DNA of 39,025 bases. Origin: an uncultured Oscillibacter sp. (GTDB taxonomy: Bacteria > Bacillota > Clostridia > Oscillospirales > Oscillospiraceae). Both the position numbers and the translations under genes were made by a program. Positions within the stretch are counted from its first letter, which is position 1, and every line of letters starts with the position of its first letter. The stretch lies in contig CANRYZ010000012.1 in the NCBI GenBank assembly GCA_947644365.1, forward strand, positions 1-39,025, given 5' to 3'. The notes under the pieces are model-generated. The model was not told the origin of the DNA, searched no databases, and saw nothing but the letters and a program-made list of their open reading frames with translations. Below are positions 1 through 9,900 of the stretch, piece after piece.

Positions 1-1087
1 ACACCACCACCTCGCCGGGGGCGATGGCCAGGGTGTTGCTGCCGTCGTTCCACTGTTCCCGGGCGGCGTCAATCTCGCTGCCCCGGCCGCAGGGAATCAA
101 CGTCACGCGGTCCAGCTCCAGGTGCTCCTTGAGGATGTCCTCCAGGCGGCCCTCCTCCTGGCGGATCTTCATCTGCCGGTTCTCATCCAGCTCCATGACA
201 AACACCGTAATGCTGGAGAGAATGTTGGGATGCACGGTGAATTTGTCCCGGTCCACCATGGTAAACACCGTGTCCAGGTGCATGAAGGAGCGGGTCTTGG
301 GGATGTTGAAGGCCAGAATTTTCCGGAAGGTCTTGCTGCGGCTCAGGACCGTTTCCGCCAGGGTGTCGATGGAGCTCTCCCGGGTGCGCTGGGAGATGCC
401 CACCGCCAGCACCTGGGGAGACAGCACCAGGATGTCCCCGCCCTCCAGGGAGGACACCTCCCCCCGGTCGTACCAGCGGGGGGCGTGCATATACTCCGGG
501 TTGTGCTCAAAGATCATTTTCCCGAACAGCGTCTCCCTGTTGCGGGTGGCGGTGTGCATCTTGTGGATGGACACGCCGGTGCCGATGGTGGCGAAGGGGT
601 CCCGGGTAAAATAGAGGTTGGGCATGGGGTCCACGGCAAAGGGGTAGTCGTCCCCCTCCGCCGGCAGGAAGTCCCCCAGCCGGCCGCTGCCCTGGCGCAG
701 CTGGCTCTTGCGCACGCCGGCCATCATGGCGGACACCATCTCCCGGTCCGGCATCCTGCCCAGATACTCCTCCAGGCACTCCCGCATCCGGGGGTCCCGG
801 ACGTCCGCCTCGTCCAGAAACTGCTGGAGAAACGCCTTGCGCACCTCGCCGCCGGTGATGGAATTGACCACCAGATCGGTGAGATACACCACCTCCACTC
901 CCTGCTGGCGCAGGCACTCGGCAAAGGCGTCGTGCTCCTTCTGGGCCTCCCGCAGGTAGGGGATATCGTCGAACAGCAGCCGTTCCAGATACTCCGGCAT
1001 CAGATTCTCCAGCTCCCCGCCGGGGCGGTGCAGCAGGACCTTTTTCAGCCGCCCGATCTCGGACGTGTTATGGATTCCAGTCTCCAA
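1..1087 (-). CDS. arcA: Arginine deiminase, C-terminus cut by window edge
   Basis: Hydrolyses L-arginine to citrulline and ammonia in the cytoplasm, the first step of the arginine deiminase energy pathway. About 362 residues are visible. The sequence carries the family blocks FTRDPFATIG (around residue 160), FMHLDTVFTM, and GRGSEIDAAREQWNDGSN close to the edge. Family members are about 410 residues, so the last ~45 residues, including the catalytic cysteine, lie outside the window. The start is a TTG at 1087: an in-frame TGA lies two codons upstream, leaving only ATT or TTG, and AGGAG sits about 8 bases before the TTG. It is probably a separate transcription unit: the hairpin at 1211-1260 ends the preceding minus-strand unit. 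I could not fix a promoter in 1088-1210. Other arc genes would have to lie to the left. Family assignment is secure. Confidence 0.95.
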   Translation of the reverse strand, partial: METGIHNTSEIGRLKKVLLHRPGGELENLMPEYLERLLFDDIPYLREAQKEHDAFAECLRQQGVEVVYLTDLVVNSITGGEVRKAFLQQFLDEADVRDPRMRECLEEYLGRMPDREMVSAMMAGVRKSQLRQGSGRLGDFLPAEGDDYPFAVDPMPNLYFTRDPFATIGTGVSIHKMHTATRNRETLFGKMIFEHNPEYMHAPRWYDRGEVSSLEGGDILVLSPQVLAVGISQRTRESSIDTLAETVLSRSKTFRKILAFNIPKTRSFMHLDTVFTMVDRDKFTVHPNILSSITVFVMELDENRQMKIRQEEGRLEDILKEHLELDRVTLIPCGRGSEIDAAREQWNDGSNTLAIAPGEVVV

Positions 1088-1210
1088 AATGGGTCACTCC
1101 TTTTTTCAGGTCCGGGAGAAGGCGCGGAGCTCCCCCGGCAATATGGTGATTTGCTCTGCATTAGGGTCCCTGAAATTCCGGCTTTCATACGTCGGACTTG
1201 AAAATTTGTG

Positions 1211-1260
1211 ACGGCAGAGGGCCGCGGGACGGATTGATCCGTCCCGCGGCCCTCTGCCGT
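1211..1260 (-). terminator. Long perfect hairpin, probable Rho-independent terminator
   Basis: A perfect 23-bp inverted repeat (1211-1233 with 1238-1260) encloses a TTGA loop. Read on the minus strand it lies about 25 bases past the PilZ stop codon and is followed by CACAAATTTT, a short T tract. It probably ends the PilZ transcript ahead of the arginine deiminase gene. Confidence 0.75.
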
Positions 1261-1284
1261 TTCATGATGATTTCCCGTGCCGGC

Positions 1285-1989
1285 TCAGTCCCGCTGGGCC
1301 TGGAGGATCTTGCGCTGAATGGTGAATACCGCCCGCAGCAGCCGCTGCTGCTCCTGCTCGCTCAGGCCCTCAAACTTGCAGCCGTACTCGTACTTGAAGC
1401 CCTTTCTCGGCGTGACGCGCAGAACCTGGCAGACCACGGTGAAGGGCCGCTCGTCCGGCAGCAGCTCCGCCTCCAGCTGGAAGCGGTCTCCCTCCAGATA
1501 CACGTTCCGGCTCAAAACCCGGGCGCCGCCGGCGCTGACGTCCAGCACCTTGCACTCCGTCAGCTCCCGGCCCACGCCCCGATAGTGGCCGCTGGGCATC
1601 ACCCGGGCGTCCAAATCGGTGTTCTGGCGGAAAAAGCTGCGGTTCTCCCGGCTCTGGAGGATCTGCAGGTTCTCAATCTGCCAGAAGTCCCGGGAGCTCT
1701 TGCCCACTGTGCCGGTGATGCAGAAGGGCTGAGAATTTCTCTGAAAGCCCCGGAGCTTGACCTTGCTGTTGTACAGCGCCTGGGGAAGCGGGTCGCCGGT
1801 GTCCCGCCGCATCTCCAGAACGCCGCCGTCCAGGACTTTCAGCCGTCCCACAAAGAGCAGGTGGTTCTCCATGGTCAGGACCTCCACCTTCATGCCGGAG
1901 GAGAGCTCCGGCGCCTCCTTGGAGCCCTTCTGGCCCCCCGCCGCCGTCTTCTCAGGCACGGCCCGCAGAGTCCCTTTGAAAAATTTCAT
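1285..1989 (-). CDS. PilZ-domain protein (cyclic-di-GMP receptor, YcgR-like)
   Basis: A 234-residue cytoplasmic protein with a C-terminal PilZ domain. The c-di-GMP binding signature is complete: RSFFR (RxxxR) followed about 35 residues later by DVSAGG (D/NxSxxG). The N-terminal ~100 residues resemble the YcgR-type N-domain, with a predicted beta-rich VEVLTMENHLLFVG stretch. The C-terminus (CKFEGLSEQEQQRLLRAVF) is typical for PilZ. Known relatives bind c-di-GMP and brake the flagellar motor or regulate exopolysaccharide and adhesion. The ATG follows AGAGGAGAG. It is the last gene of the minus-strand block, after a GC hairpin at 2031-2055. A second, distantly similar PilZ protein lies at 12029-12655. 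PilZ identity is firm; the target is unknown. Confidence 0.88.
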   Translation of the reverse strand: MKFFKGTLRAVPEKTAAGGQKGSKEAPELSSGMKVEVLTMENHLLFVGRLKVLDGGVLEMRRDTGDPLPQALYNSKVKLRGFQRNSQPFCITGTVGKSSRDFWQIENLQILQSRENRSFFRQNTDLDARVMPSGHYRGVGRELTECKVLDVSAGGARVLSRNVYLEGDRFQLEAELLPDERPFTVVCQVLRVTPRKGFKYEYGCKFEGLSEQEQQRLLRAVFTIQRKILQAQRD

Positions 1990-2030
1990 CGGTGTTCTCT
2001 CCTCTTTTCTTTGCTTGCGCCCTGTCCGGC

Positions 2031-2055
2031 GGGCGGCGGAGCGACTCCGCCGCCC
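2031..2055 (-). terminator. GC-rich hairpin between SLH and PilZ genes
   Basis: A perfect stem of 11 bp (2031-2041 with 2045-2055) with a 3-base loop lies between the SLH protein stop and the PilZ start. Neither strand has a T tract after it, so it may be an attenuator or RNA-stabilising structure rather than a full terminator. Confidence 0.4.
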
Positions 2056-2113
2056 GGCTGTCTGCCGCTTTCCCGCGCAGGGCGTTCAATCCGATAAAAA
2101 TTTATGTGGCGCG

Positions 2114-5100
2114 TCAGAGCGTCAGCACGCGGTGGAGGATCACGGCCATCTCCGCCCGGCTGATGGACCGGGTGGGATTGATCCGCATATCGCTGCTGCC
2201 CTTCACCACGCCCAGGCTCACCAGCGCCGCCACGGACTCCCTGGCGTGAGAGGCGATCCGCGCCTGGTCGCTGTACCCGTTCAAAACCGAGCTGCCCGTG
2301 ACCGGGAGTTTCTCCCCCGCGGCCTTCATGGCCCGGCAGATGATGGTCATGGCGCTCTGGCGGGTGATGGGGCTGTCGGGCCGGAAGCGGCCGCCGCTGC
2401 CCTCCACGATGCCCATGCTCCTGGCAGTCGCCACAGCCCCGGCGTAGGGGCTGCTGGCGGGCACGTCCGGGAAGCTGGAGACCTTGGCGCTGGTGTCAAA
2501 GCCGAAGGCCCGGCAGACCATCAGCGTAAACTCGCCCCGGCTGATGGACCGGGAGGGCCGGAAGGAGCCGTTGCTGTACCCGTTGGAGACTCCCGCGTAC
2601 CGGAGAAACTCCACGGAGGGCTTCGCCCAGTCCCAGCCGCTGGCCACGTCGTAGAAGGGGGTGGCGCAGTAGCCGGTGGAGATATCGATGGTCACGCTGC
2701 CGCTGAAAGTCCCGCCCTGGGTGCTGTACCCGGTGTAGGGGATGTACACCTGCCCCTGATACCCCGCCTTGGCCACAAAGGACAGCTGCCCGATGGTAAG
2801 CCCGCTGCTGGCGGTGTAGTTGGAGGTGGTGGTGGCCACTCCGCCGGGACGGCTGGGGGACTCATAGTTCATATAGAGCCGTCCCACGTCCTCGCTGGGC
2901 AGGCTGGTAAAGCGGATGTGGGACAGGGTGCCGCCCACGGCGGACTGGCAGGCGGCCTCAAAGTCCTGGGTGTGCAGGGTGATGGGGGTGGAGCTGCCGA
3001 TGTAGCGGGTGCCGCTGGAAACCCCGCTGTCCAGACCGGCGTTGCCGATGGCGACCTCCACCGTACCGGTGAAGCGCTCCCCGCCGGTGCTTCTGGCGGT
3101 GTACTGGAAGGAGGCCACGCCGTTGACATTGGCGGAGACGAAGTACACGTCGTCCAGCAGGCGGCCGCTGCCGCTGCGGTAGTAAGAGTTGGTGGTAGAC
3201 ACCAGCGTGCCGCTGCCCCTGGCGGTGTTGTACTGGTAGTACAGCGTGCCGTACCGGCTGGCGGGGAGCTCGAAGCTCAGATAGTTGAGATCGTCCCCCG
3301 TGGCGCTGCGGCAGACGGCGTTGAAGTCGCTGGCGCTGAACCGCACCATGCCGCCGCTGGCGGTGGAGTATTTCACCACCCGCCCGGCGCCCGTGCCCAC
3401 GGAGATGCTCACGGTGCCCTCAAACTCCTCCCCGGCGGCGTCCCGCCCGGTGAAGGGGATGGAGACCGTGCCCTCATACCGGCTCTTGGGCACAAACGTG
3501 ATGTCCGACACGCTGGGGGTCCCGCCCCGATAGAACCGCGTGGAGGCGGAGACCTTGCTGCCGGTGTTGCTGCTACTCCTGTAATTGCGGTACAGCGTGC
3601 CCACGCTGGAGGAGGGCGGGGTGAAGGTGACGTAGTTCAAAGAGGAGTTGTTGGCCCTCTGGCAGGCCTCGTTGAAATCCTCCGCCCGGAAGGTCACAAG
3701 GCCCCCCACATCGGTGCTGTAGTACACCGTTCCCGCCGCGTCGGAGACGTGGATCACCAGATTGTCCTTGTAGGTCTGGCCCGCCGCGTCGTAGCCGGTG
3801 TAGGGCACGGTGACGTCGCCGCTGAAATTGCTGGCGGGCACAAAGGTGATGTTGGAGATCCGGCTGCCGGTGCCGCTGCGGTTGTAGCGGGTGGCGGTGT
3901 CCACCCGGTTGCTGGAGCTGCTGGTGTAGTTGTAGTACAAAATGCCCTGGGAGGCGGGAGGCAGCTCCTCGAAGTAGATGTAGCTCAGGGTGCGGTCGTT
4001 GGCCTCCATGCAGGCGGAGTTGAAGTCGGAGGCGTTCAGCGTCACCCGCTGGCCGATGCCGGTGGTGTACTCCACGCCGCCGCTGCCGGCGCCCTCGGAG
4101 GCGTAGACGTTGATGGTCATGGTGCCGGAGTAGCTGCCGCCGGTGGTGTCCGTGCAACGGTAAGGCACGCTGACCGTGCCGGTGAAGTTCTCCGCCGGGA
4201 CGAAGGTGACCTTCTCCAGGGATGGATTGCTGCTGAGGTAATATTTTGTGGTTCCGTCCACCTTCTGGGAGTACTGCCCGGGGGTGTAGTTGTAGTAGAG
4301 GACCCCCTTGCTGGCGCTGGGCGGAGTGAAGGTGACGTAGCTGGCGTTCCGGCCGTTTTTCAGCTGGCAGATGTCCTTAAACTCCTTGGCCGTCAGGTCC
4401 AGGGGCCGGCCCTTGGCGGTGCTGAGCATCACGTCGCCGCCGCCCTTTACGTCGACATAGATGGTGCCGTTAAAAAATCCGCCCTTGGTGGTGCGCCCCA
4501 GATAGCTGATGACGGCGGTGCCGCTGAATCCGCCGGCGGGGATATACTTCAAATCGGAGATCGGTCTTTGCCCTCTGCTGGTCTCGGGTTTCACATAGTA
4601 CGTCTCGCTGCCGCCCACGCCGTGGTTGGGCGTATCCGGGGAGATGTAGCCATAGTGGACAATGCCCTCCTTGGTGGCCACCGAGATACTGGAAATGGAC
4701 TCCAGCACAGCGCTGGAATCCCCGGTTCCCTCCCGGGCGGCAGCCTGAATCCTGGAGAGCAGGCTGGAAAAGTAGAGAATATTCCCGGCATTCACCGAAT
4801 CGTCGATCCGGACCGTGTTTTCCGCCACCGTGACGTTAAAGGTCTTCTCGTAATTGGTGTTGGGCGCGTAGACCCGGATGGTGGTGCCGCCCACGGCAAT
4901 GCCCACCACCTTGCCGCTGCCGCCGGAGGCGATGGTGGGGTCGGCGCTCTCCCAAATGAGGTGGCCGCTGGCCCGGCCGTAGCCGGTGGCGGTAACGGAC
5001 ACCGATTGGCCCACCTTTAGCTGCACGCTGCTCTCCGAGATGACAATGCCCGAGACGGTGACCTCGCAGCTGTCCGAAAACTTATCGTTCTCCGCGGAGG

Positions 5101-6829
5101 TCACCGTCACCGTGGCCACGCCGGGCTCCTTGGCGGTGACCTTGCCCTTGTCGTCCACGGTGACGATGCTCTCGTCGCTGCTGGTCCAGACGACCTCCCG
5201 GTTCGCGGCGTCCGCCGGATAGACTGTGGCGGCCAGCGTCACCGACTGGTCCTTCCGCTCCAGGGACAGCGTCTTGCCCCGGGAGCTGACCACGATGGGG
5301 GGCACCGGATCAATGGTGATCCCCGTGACCGGCTTGATGACCCGCTGCACCTTGACAAGGCAGGTGTCCTTCTTGCCGCCGTCCTCCGTGGTGACGGTGA
5401 TGGTGGCCTCGCCCTCTCCCACTCCGGTGACGGTTCCATCCTCTTTCACCGTGGCTATCAGCGAATTGCTGCTGCCCCAGGTGACATTCTTGTTGGTGGC
5501 ATTTTCCGGCGTCACCGTGGCGGTCAGCTTCACCGTATCGTTCAGCCCTATCGTCCGCTCCTTTCCCCCGGAGATGGTGACGCCGGTGACGGCGATGACC
5601 GGGGCCTTGGAGACGGTGACTGTACAGGTGTCCTTCTTCGTCGAATCCTTCGTGGAGGTGGCGGTGATGGTGGCCGTTCCCACGGCTTTGGCGGTGACCT
5701 TGCCGCTAACCGGGTCCACAGTGGCCACATTTGTGCTTGCGCTGCTCCATTTGACACTGGAGTTGGTTTTGTTATCCGACATGGTGACGGTGGCCGTGAG
5801 CTGACCGCTCCCCCCCTCGGTCAGGGAGAGCGTCTTGGGATTCACCGCTACCGAGGTAACGGTGACAGGTGTAGGCTCCGTCACCGTCACCTCCACAGAG
5901 GCGCTTACATCGCCGCTTTGCACTATGATATTTCCCGTACCCGCTTTCGAGGGGGTGAAGTACCCCACGATCTCCGTGCCGGTAACTTTTTTGGGCGGCG
6001 TAATCAAATCCTGCCGGGGCCACTTGTTGGAGGACCACTCCATCTCCCCCGAGGTAAAGCCCTCGTTGAACGTGACGCCGACGGTCAATCTCGCCTCTTC
6101 ACCCACCAGCAGAGTAGGGCCGTTAGTGGTGCCTTTATTGCTGCTGATCGTCAAATCCTTGATTGCGGGGGGATCTTTCACCGTAATGGTGCAGGTAGCT
6201 GCCTTCTCGCCGCAGGACACAGTAATGGTGGTCTTGCCCGCTTTTTGCGCGGTGAAGGTGCCGGTCACCGATGTACTGCTGGCGGACGCGGGCAGCGTGG
6301 ACAGCGTTCCCACCTGGAGATCGGTGCTGCTCCACGACAGCGGCGCGGAGGTCGCCCCGGCGCCGAATTCAATGGCGATGGTCAAATTCGCCGCCTCGTC
6401 CACATACAGCGTCGACTTGCTGCTGGTAACGCTCAAATTCGTCACCGTGGGAGCCTTCTCCACCGTAATGGTGCACGTGTCGGTCTGACCACCGCAGGTC
6501 ACTGTGATGACCGCCGTGCCCGCCGCTGTTGCTTCAAAGGTCCCGCTGAATTTTTCAACGCCAGTGGTCGTGCCTATTGAGGACAGATTCCCGATACTCG
6601 GGTTAACACTCCACGACAATGACGGCGCTGCCGCCGGGGGGGTGTCGCCCTCATACTCAATTGAAATCTCCAGGTTCACCGTATCGCCTACAGATATCTT
6701 TGACTTCTCGCTTTCAATCCTCAAACCTGTGACGTCTCCTTCCGCCGCCGCGGCGGCGGGGACCAGAGAGAGCGTCAGGACCAGCGCCAGCAGCAGCGCC
6801 CCGGCCCGGCGGAAAAATCTGCATCTCAT
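2114..6829 (-). CDS. Giant secreted surface protein: Ig-like domains, six-fold repeat, C-terminal SLH domains
   Basis: A 1571-residue exported protein, probably held on the cell wall. Residues 1-28 form a signal peptide (Arg-rich start, Leu/Ala core, AAAAAEG cleavage region). Residues ~33-672 hold about seven bacterial Ig-like domains; at least three are clear Big_2 type (for example WSSASTNVATVDPVSGKVTA). After a linker, ~735-1385 hold six modules of ~110 residues marked by LYYNY, by FVPA..F.G and by a closing G.F.G.V.I.V strand. The C-terminus (~1390-1571) carries three SLH repeats (FRPSRSISRGEF, FRPDSPITRQSA, INPTRSISRAEM), which in other Bacillota bind pyruvylated secondary wall polymer. 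SD AAGGAG lies about 11 bases before the ATG. It follows a terminator, so it may have its own promoter or depend on read-through. An adhesin or structural role is inference. Confidence 0.88.
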   Translation of the reverse strand: MRCRFFRRAGALLLALVLTLSLVPAAAAAEGDVTGLRIESEKSKISVGDTVNLEISIEYEGDTPPAAAPSLSWSVNPSIGNLSSIGTTTGVEKFSGTFEATAAGTAVITVTCGGQTDTCTITVEKAPTVTNLSVTSSKSTLYVDEAANLTIAIEFGAGATSAPLSWSSTDLQVGTLSTLPASASSTSVTGTFTAQKAGKTTITVSCGEKAATCTITVKDPPAIKDLTISSNKGTTNGPTLLVGEEARLTVGVTFNEGFTSGEMEWSSNKWPRQDLITPPKKVTGTEIVGYFTPSKAGTGNIIVQSGDVSASVEVTVTEPTPVTVTSVAVNPKTLSLTEGGSGQLTATVTMSDNKTNSSVKWSSASTNVATVDPVSGKVTAKAVGTATITATSTKDSTKKDTCTVTVSKAPVIAVTGVTISGGKERTIGLNDTVKLTATVTPENATNKNVTWGSSNSLIATVKEDGTVTGVGEGEATITVTTEDGGKKDTCLVKVQRVIKPVTGITIDPVPPIVVSSRGKTLSLERKDQSVTLAATVYPADAANREVVWTSSDESIVTVDDKGKVTAKEPGVATVTVTSAENDKFSDSCEVTVSGIVISESSVQLKVGQSVSVTATGYGRASGHLIWESADPTIASGGSGKVVGIAVGGTTIRVYAPNTNYEKTFNVTVAENTVRIDDSVNAGNILYFSSLLSRIQAAAREGTGDSSAVLESISSISVATKEGIVHYGYISPDTPNHGVGGSETYYVKPETSRGQRPISDLKYIPAGGFSGTAVISYLGRTTKGGFFNGTIYVDVKGGGDVMLSTAKGRPLDLTAKEFKDICQLKNGRNASYVTFTPPSASKGVLYYNYTPGQYSQKVDGTTKYYLSSNPSLEKVTFVPAENFTGTVSVPYRCTDTTGGSYSGTMTINVYASEGAGSGGVEYTTGIGQRVTLNASDFNSACMEANDRTLSYIYFEELPPASQGILYYNYTSSSSNRVDTATRYNRSGTGSRISNITFVPASNFSGDVTVPYTGYDAAGQTYKDNLVIHVSDAAGTVYYSTDVGGLVTFRAEDFNEACQRANNSSLNYVTFTPPSSSVGTLYRNYRSSSNTGSKVSASTRFYRGGTPSVSDITFVPKSRYEGTVSIPFTGRDAAGEEFEGTVSISVGTGAGRVVKYSTASGGMVRFSASDFNAVCRSATGDDLNYLSFELPASRYGTLYYQYNTARGSGTLVSTTNSYYRSGSGRLLDDVYFVSANVNGVASFQYTARSTGGERFTGTVEVAIGNAGLDSGVSSGTRYIGSSTPITLHTQDFEAACQSAVGGTLSHIRFTSLPSEDVGRLYMNYESPSRPGGVATTTSNYTASSGLTIGQLSFVAKAGYQGQVYIPYTGYSTQGGTFSGSVTIDISTGYCATPFYDVASGWDWAKPSVEFLRYAGVSNGYSNGSFRPSRSISRGEFTLMVCRAFGFDTSAKVSSFPDVPASSPYAGAVATARSMGIVEGSGGRFRPDSPITRQSAMTIICRAMKAAGEKLPVTGSSVLNGYSDQARIASHARESVAALVSLGVVKGSSDMRINPTRSISRAEMAVILHRVLTL

Positions 6830-6864
6830 AGATCGTTACACTCCTTTTCAGTCCTCCAAAAGAC

Positions 6865-6894
6865 GGGAGGGCGGGCGGTTCCGCCCGCCCTCCC
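6865..6894 (-). terminator. Rho-independent terminator after the 1708-residue SLH gene
   Basis: A perfect 14-bp GC stem (6865-6878 with 6881-6894) lies just past the stop codon. On the minus strand it is preceded by an A-rich stretch and followed by GTCTTTT. It separates the two SLH genes. Confidence 0.8.
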
Positions 6895-6905
6895 AGGGAG
6901 ATTTT

Positions 6906-9900
6906 TTACCTTGTCAGCCAGGTGTCGGGGGTAAACTGGATATACCACTCGTACTCCGCCGGTTCCTTGTCCGTCGCCTGGGTGACGGTCCGTCGCCGGA
7001 GCGTGGCGGTCAGGCTCGTGCCCTCACGCACCTCCCGGTTGGAGCCGCACAGGCCGCTCTCGAAGAAGATGTAGCTGCCCTCTTTCAGGTTTTTCGCCTC
7101 AAAGAAGAGCGTGTTGCCGATTCTCTTTCCGTGCCCGGTGGTCCGGTCCATATTCAGCTCGGGCAGCCCGGTCGCGCCCGTTCCCTGGGTGACGCTGGTC
7201 CGCATGATCGAGCCGATGCTCTTGTACTCTCCGGACGCCTGGTCGTCTCCGACATGGTTGCTGTCCACTCGCTCACAGCTGTCCAAAATATAGGTGACAT
7301 CCTTGCCGATGGCCGGGTCCCGCACTCTGAAGCTCAGATTGTCGGAGAAGTTCAGCTGTATCGTGCCTGTGAAATACGCCTTCGTGGAGTCGTCAGCGGT
7401 GGCGTATCCGCTGGCGATCAGCTTATCCTTGTTCTCGTAGAAATAGGGCTGAGAGGCCCGGAAGGCGTCGTTGCTCACGTCGGAGTTCAGGGAGTGGCCC
7501 ACCACCAGCAGCGTGTAGTAGTTCTGGTTGCTGGGGTCGTTGAGATACCTGCTCAGGTCGATGGACTTGCTCACCCAGTTGGCGCTGCCGTCGTTTTCAT
7601 ACCGCTCGCCGCCGGAGGGGGACACCTGAATGGGCGCGTCCTGGCCGCTGCCCTGGAGGCTCCGGATCAGCGTGCCGAAGCGGAGCTTGGCCTCCGGGGT
7701 GGCGAAGTTGTCAAACACGGAGCCCCGGCCGTTGTAGTCGGTCAGCATGGCGTCCAGCACGGAGGTAACGTTCGAGATCCCCGTGTAGCTGTTGACGGCG
7801 TTCTGGGAGAAGGCCTCGGCAAAGGGGCTGGTGGGTCTGGTGAGAACGCTGGTGGGAATCAGGTTGTACTCCAGAAGGGCGCTCTTCTTGATGCCCACGC
7901 TGATCTCCGTGGCGCGGCTGCCGCTGCGGCTGACCTGGATGATGGGTAGCTCCGCCGTCTTGGTGTAAAACTGGTAGCACACCACGTTAACGGAGCGGTC
8001 GTTGGTGTTGTAGTTTTCCGTCACCAGGTAGAGGAGGTAATAGGTCTCCGGAATCAGATTGGGAATGGTGATGGGCTGGGAGACATGGGCCGGAATCGGT
8101 CCGCCCAGCTCCTCGGCGGAGTTGCCCTGAGAGGCGCCCACGCCGTAGTTGCGCTTGGTGGTGATGTCCACCCGGGTGGGCACGGTCAGCTCCTCCGGCG
8201 GTCTGGAGCCGTCCACATAGACGTTTCTCAGGTCCACGTCCTCGCTCCCGCCGTCCGCCCCCGCCTTCTTGGGCGTGATGGCCGCCAGGGCGTTGGTGCC
8301 CCACAGCACCGGGCGCGTCTCGCCGTTGGCCGTGGTGATCTCCATCTGCGTCATCTCGTCGGGGTTGGTGATGGGCACGGCCAGATAATAGACCTTGGAG
8401 GGCAGGTCCAGCTGCAGGGTCACCGTGGCCGCCGTATCACCCGGGGAGATGTAGGGGCGGCCGTTCTCAAAGACGGGCACCTTGCCCCGGATGGGAATGG
8501 GCACCTTAAAGGGATTCGGCACATGGATCAGCTCCGCGCCGGCGTCCCGGGCCTCCTTCAAATCCCGGTCCTGACCCAGGTCTCTTCTGCCCGCCGCGAT
8601 CTGGATGGAATTCCGGCCGCCGGCCAGCACCATGATCTCCATGTTGATGTTCCGGGCGTTGGGATCAATGTGGGTGTTGTCGGTAATGGTAATGGCGTAC
8701 TCGAATTGGTTCACCAGCTCTTTCAGCGGGGGCAGCTCCTGGCCCGTCAGGCCGTCTTCATTTTTGATGTAGCCGTTCAAGCTGGCGTAGACCCTGCCGG
8801 TCTCAACGCCGCCCACGTCGGCGTTCACGGTGCTGTTGGCGGCGGTTCCCGCCAGCCCCCAGTCGCTCCACGCTCCCCATACGCCGTCCTCCGTACGGGC
8901 GCGCTCACGGCAGTACAGGGTATAGCTGATGGTGGAGTCCGTCCACACCAGCATATCCCACAGCGTGTTCTCGGACACGGACTCCGTGCCCACAGGCGTC
9001 AGCCGGAAGGTCTGGTCCGCGGTCACGGGCTGGCCCTCCACGGTGACATTCTGGCTGCCCAGCAACTCCAGATTCACCGTGGCGAACAGGGTGGTGAACT
9101 CCGGCAGCGTCAAAATCCCCCGCTTGGTGCCCGCCATTGGGTTGGGACGGGGCTCCACGGTGTCATAGATGCCCTCTAGCTCGAAGTAATATTTGGCGCC
9201 GCTGGCCAGTTTCAGCCCGCCCTTGTCCTGGGGGAAGGTGATAATCATCTCCCCGCTGTCGTTGTCCATCTTTACCTCGGCCTTGGAGTAATCGATGCTG
9301 CCGTACTCCTTGTCCTCCGCGGTCAGCAGGATCGGCTGGCCGACGCCGCCGCCCTGGGCCGGCGTATAGAAGAGGCGCACGTGCTTTTCCAGCGCCTGGG
9401 CCAGCAGGGCCGTCTCGCCGGACTCATACAGCCTCAGGAACCTGCTGGGCTCCTGCTTGCTGCTGGAGTCGATTCCCTGCGCCTCCTCGGAGAACACCAG
9501 GCGGATCGACGTGTCGGCATAGGGCGTGGGGTGCTGGGTGTCGCCGTCGCTGCCGTCGTGGGTAAACTCCTGGGTCACGGTGGGACCCATCTCGTCCAGG
9601 GTATTCACCTGCATGGGCGGCGTGAGGGTGGTGGTGTAGATGTTGAAGTTGCCGTCCCGGTCCTCCGCCACGTAGTAGAGGTCATAGGCCGTCTGGGGCT
9701 CCAGGCCGGTGATGGTGAAGTTCACATCCGTGGACTCCCGGGCGGCGTTGCTGCTGCCCCGCTTCACGCCCAGGCCCCGCTTGATCTGCATCTTCGCCAG
9801 CTCATTGTTGGCCTGGCTGGGAGGCGTGCCCACCTCTTCAATGTCCCTGTCGAAAAAGGGCGTTCCCTTCTTCACAATGGCCCAGTACAGCGTGCCGGGC

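Noticed and set aside
2090..2097. TCCGATAA, sigma-28-like, on the plus strand
   Set aside because: There is no gene downstream on that strand and no -35 element was supported.
1757..5020. 1087-residue open frame on the plus strand opposite the Ig/SLH gene
   Set aside because: It is a shadow of the minus-strand gene in GC-rich repetitive DNA: low-complexity Gly/Ala/His composition, no SD, no domain.
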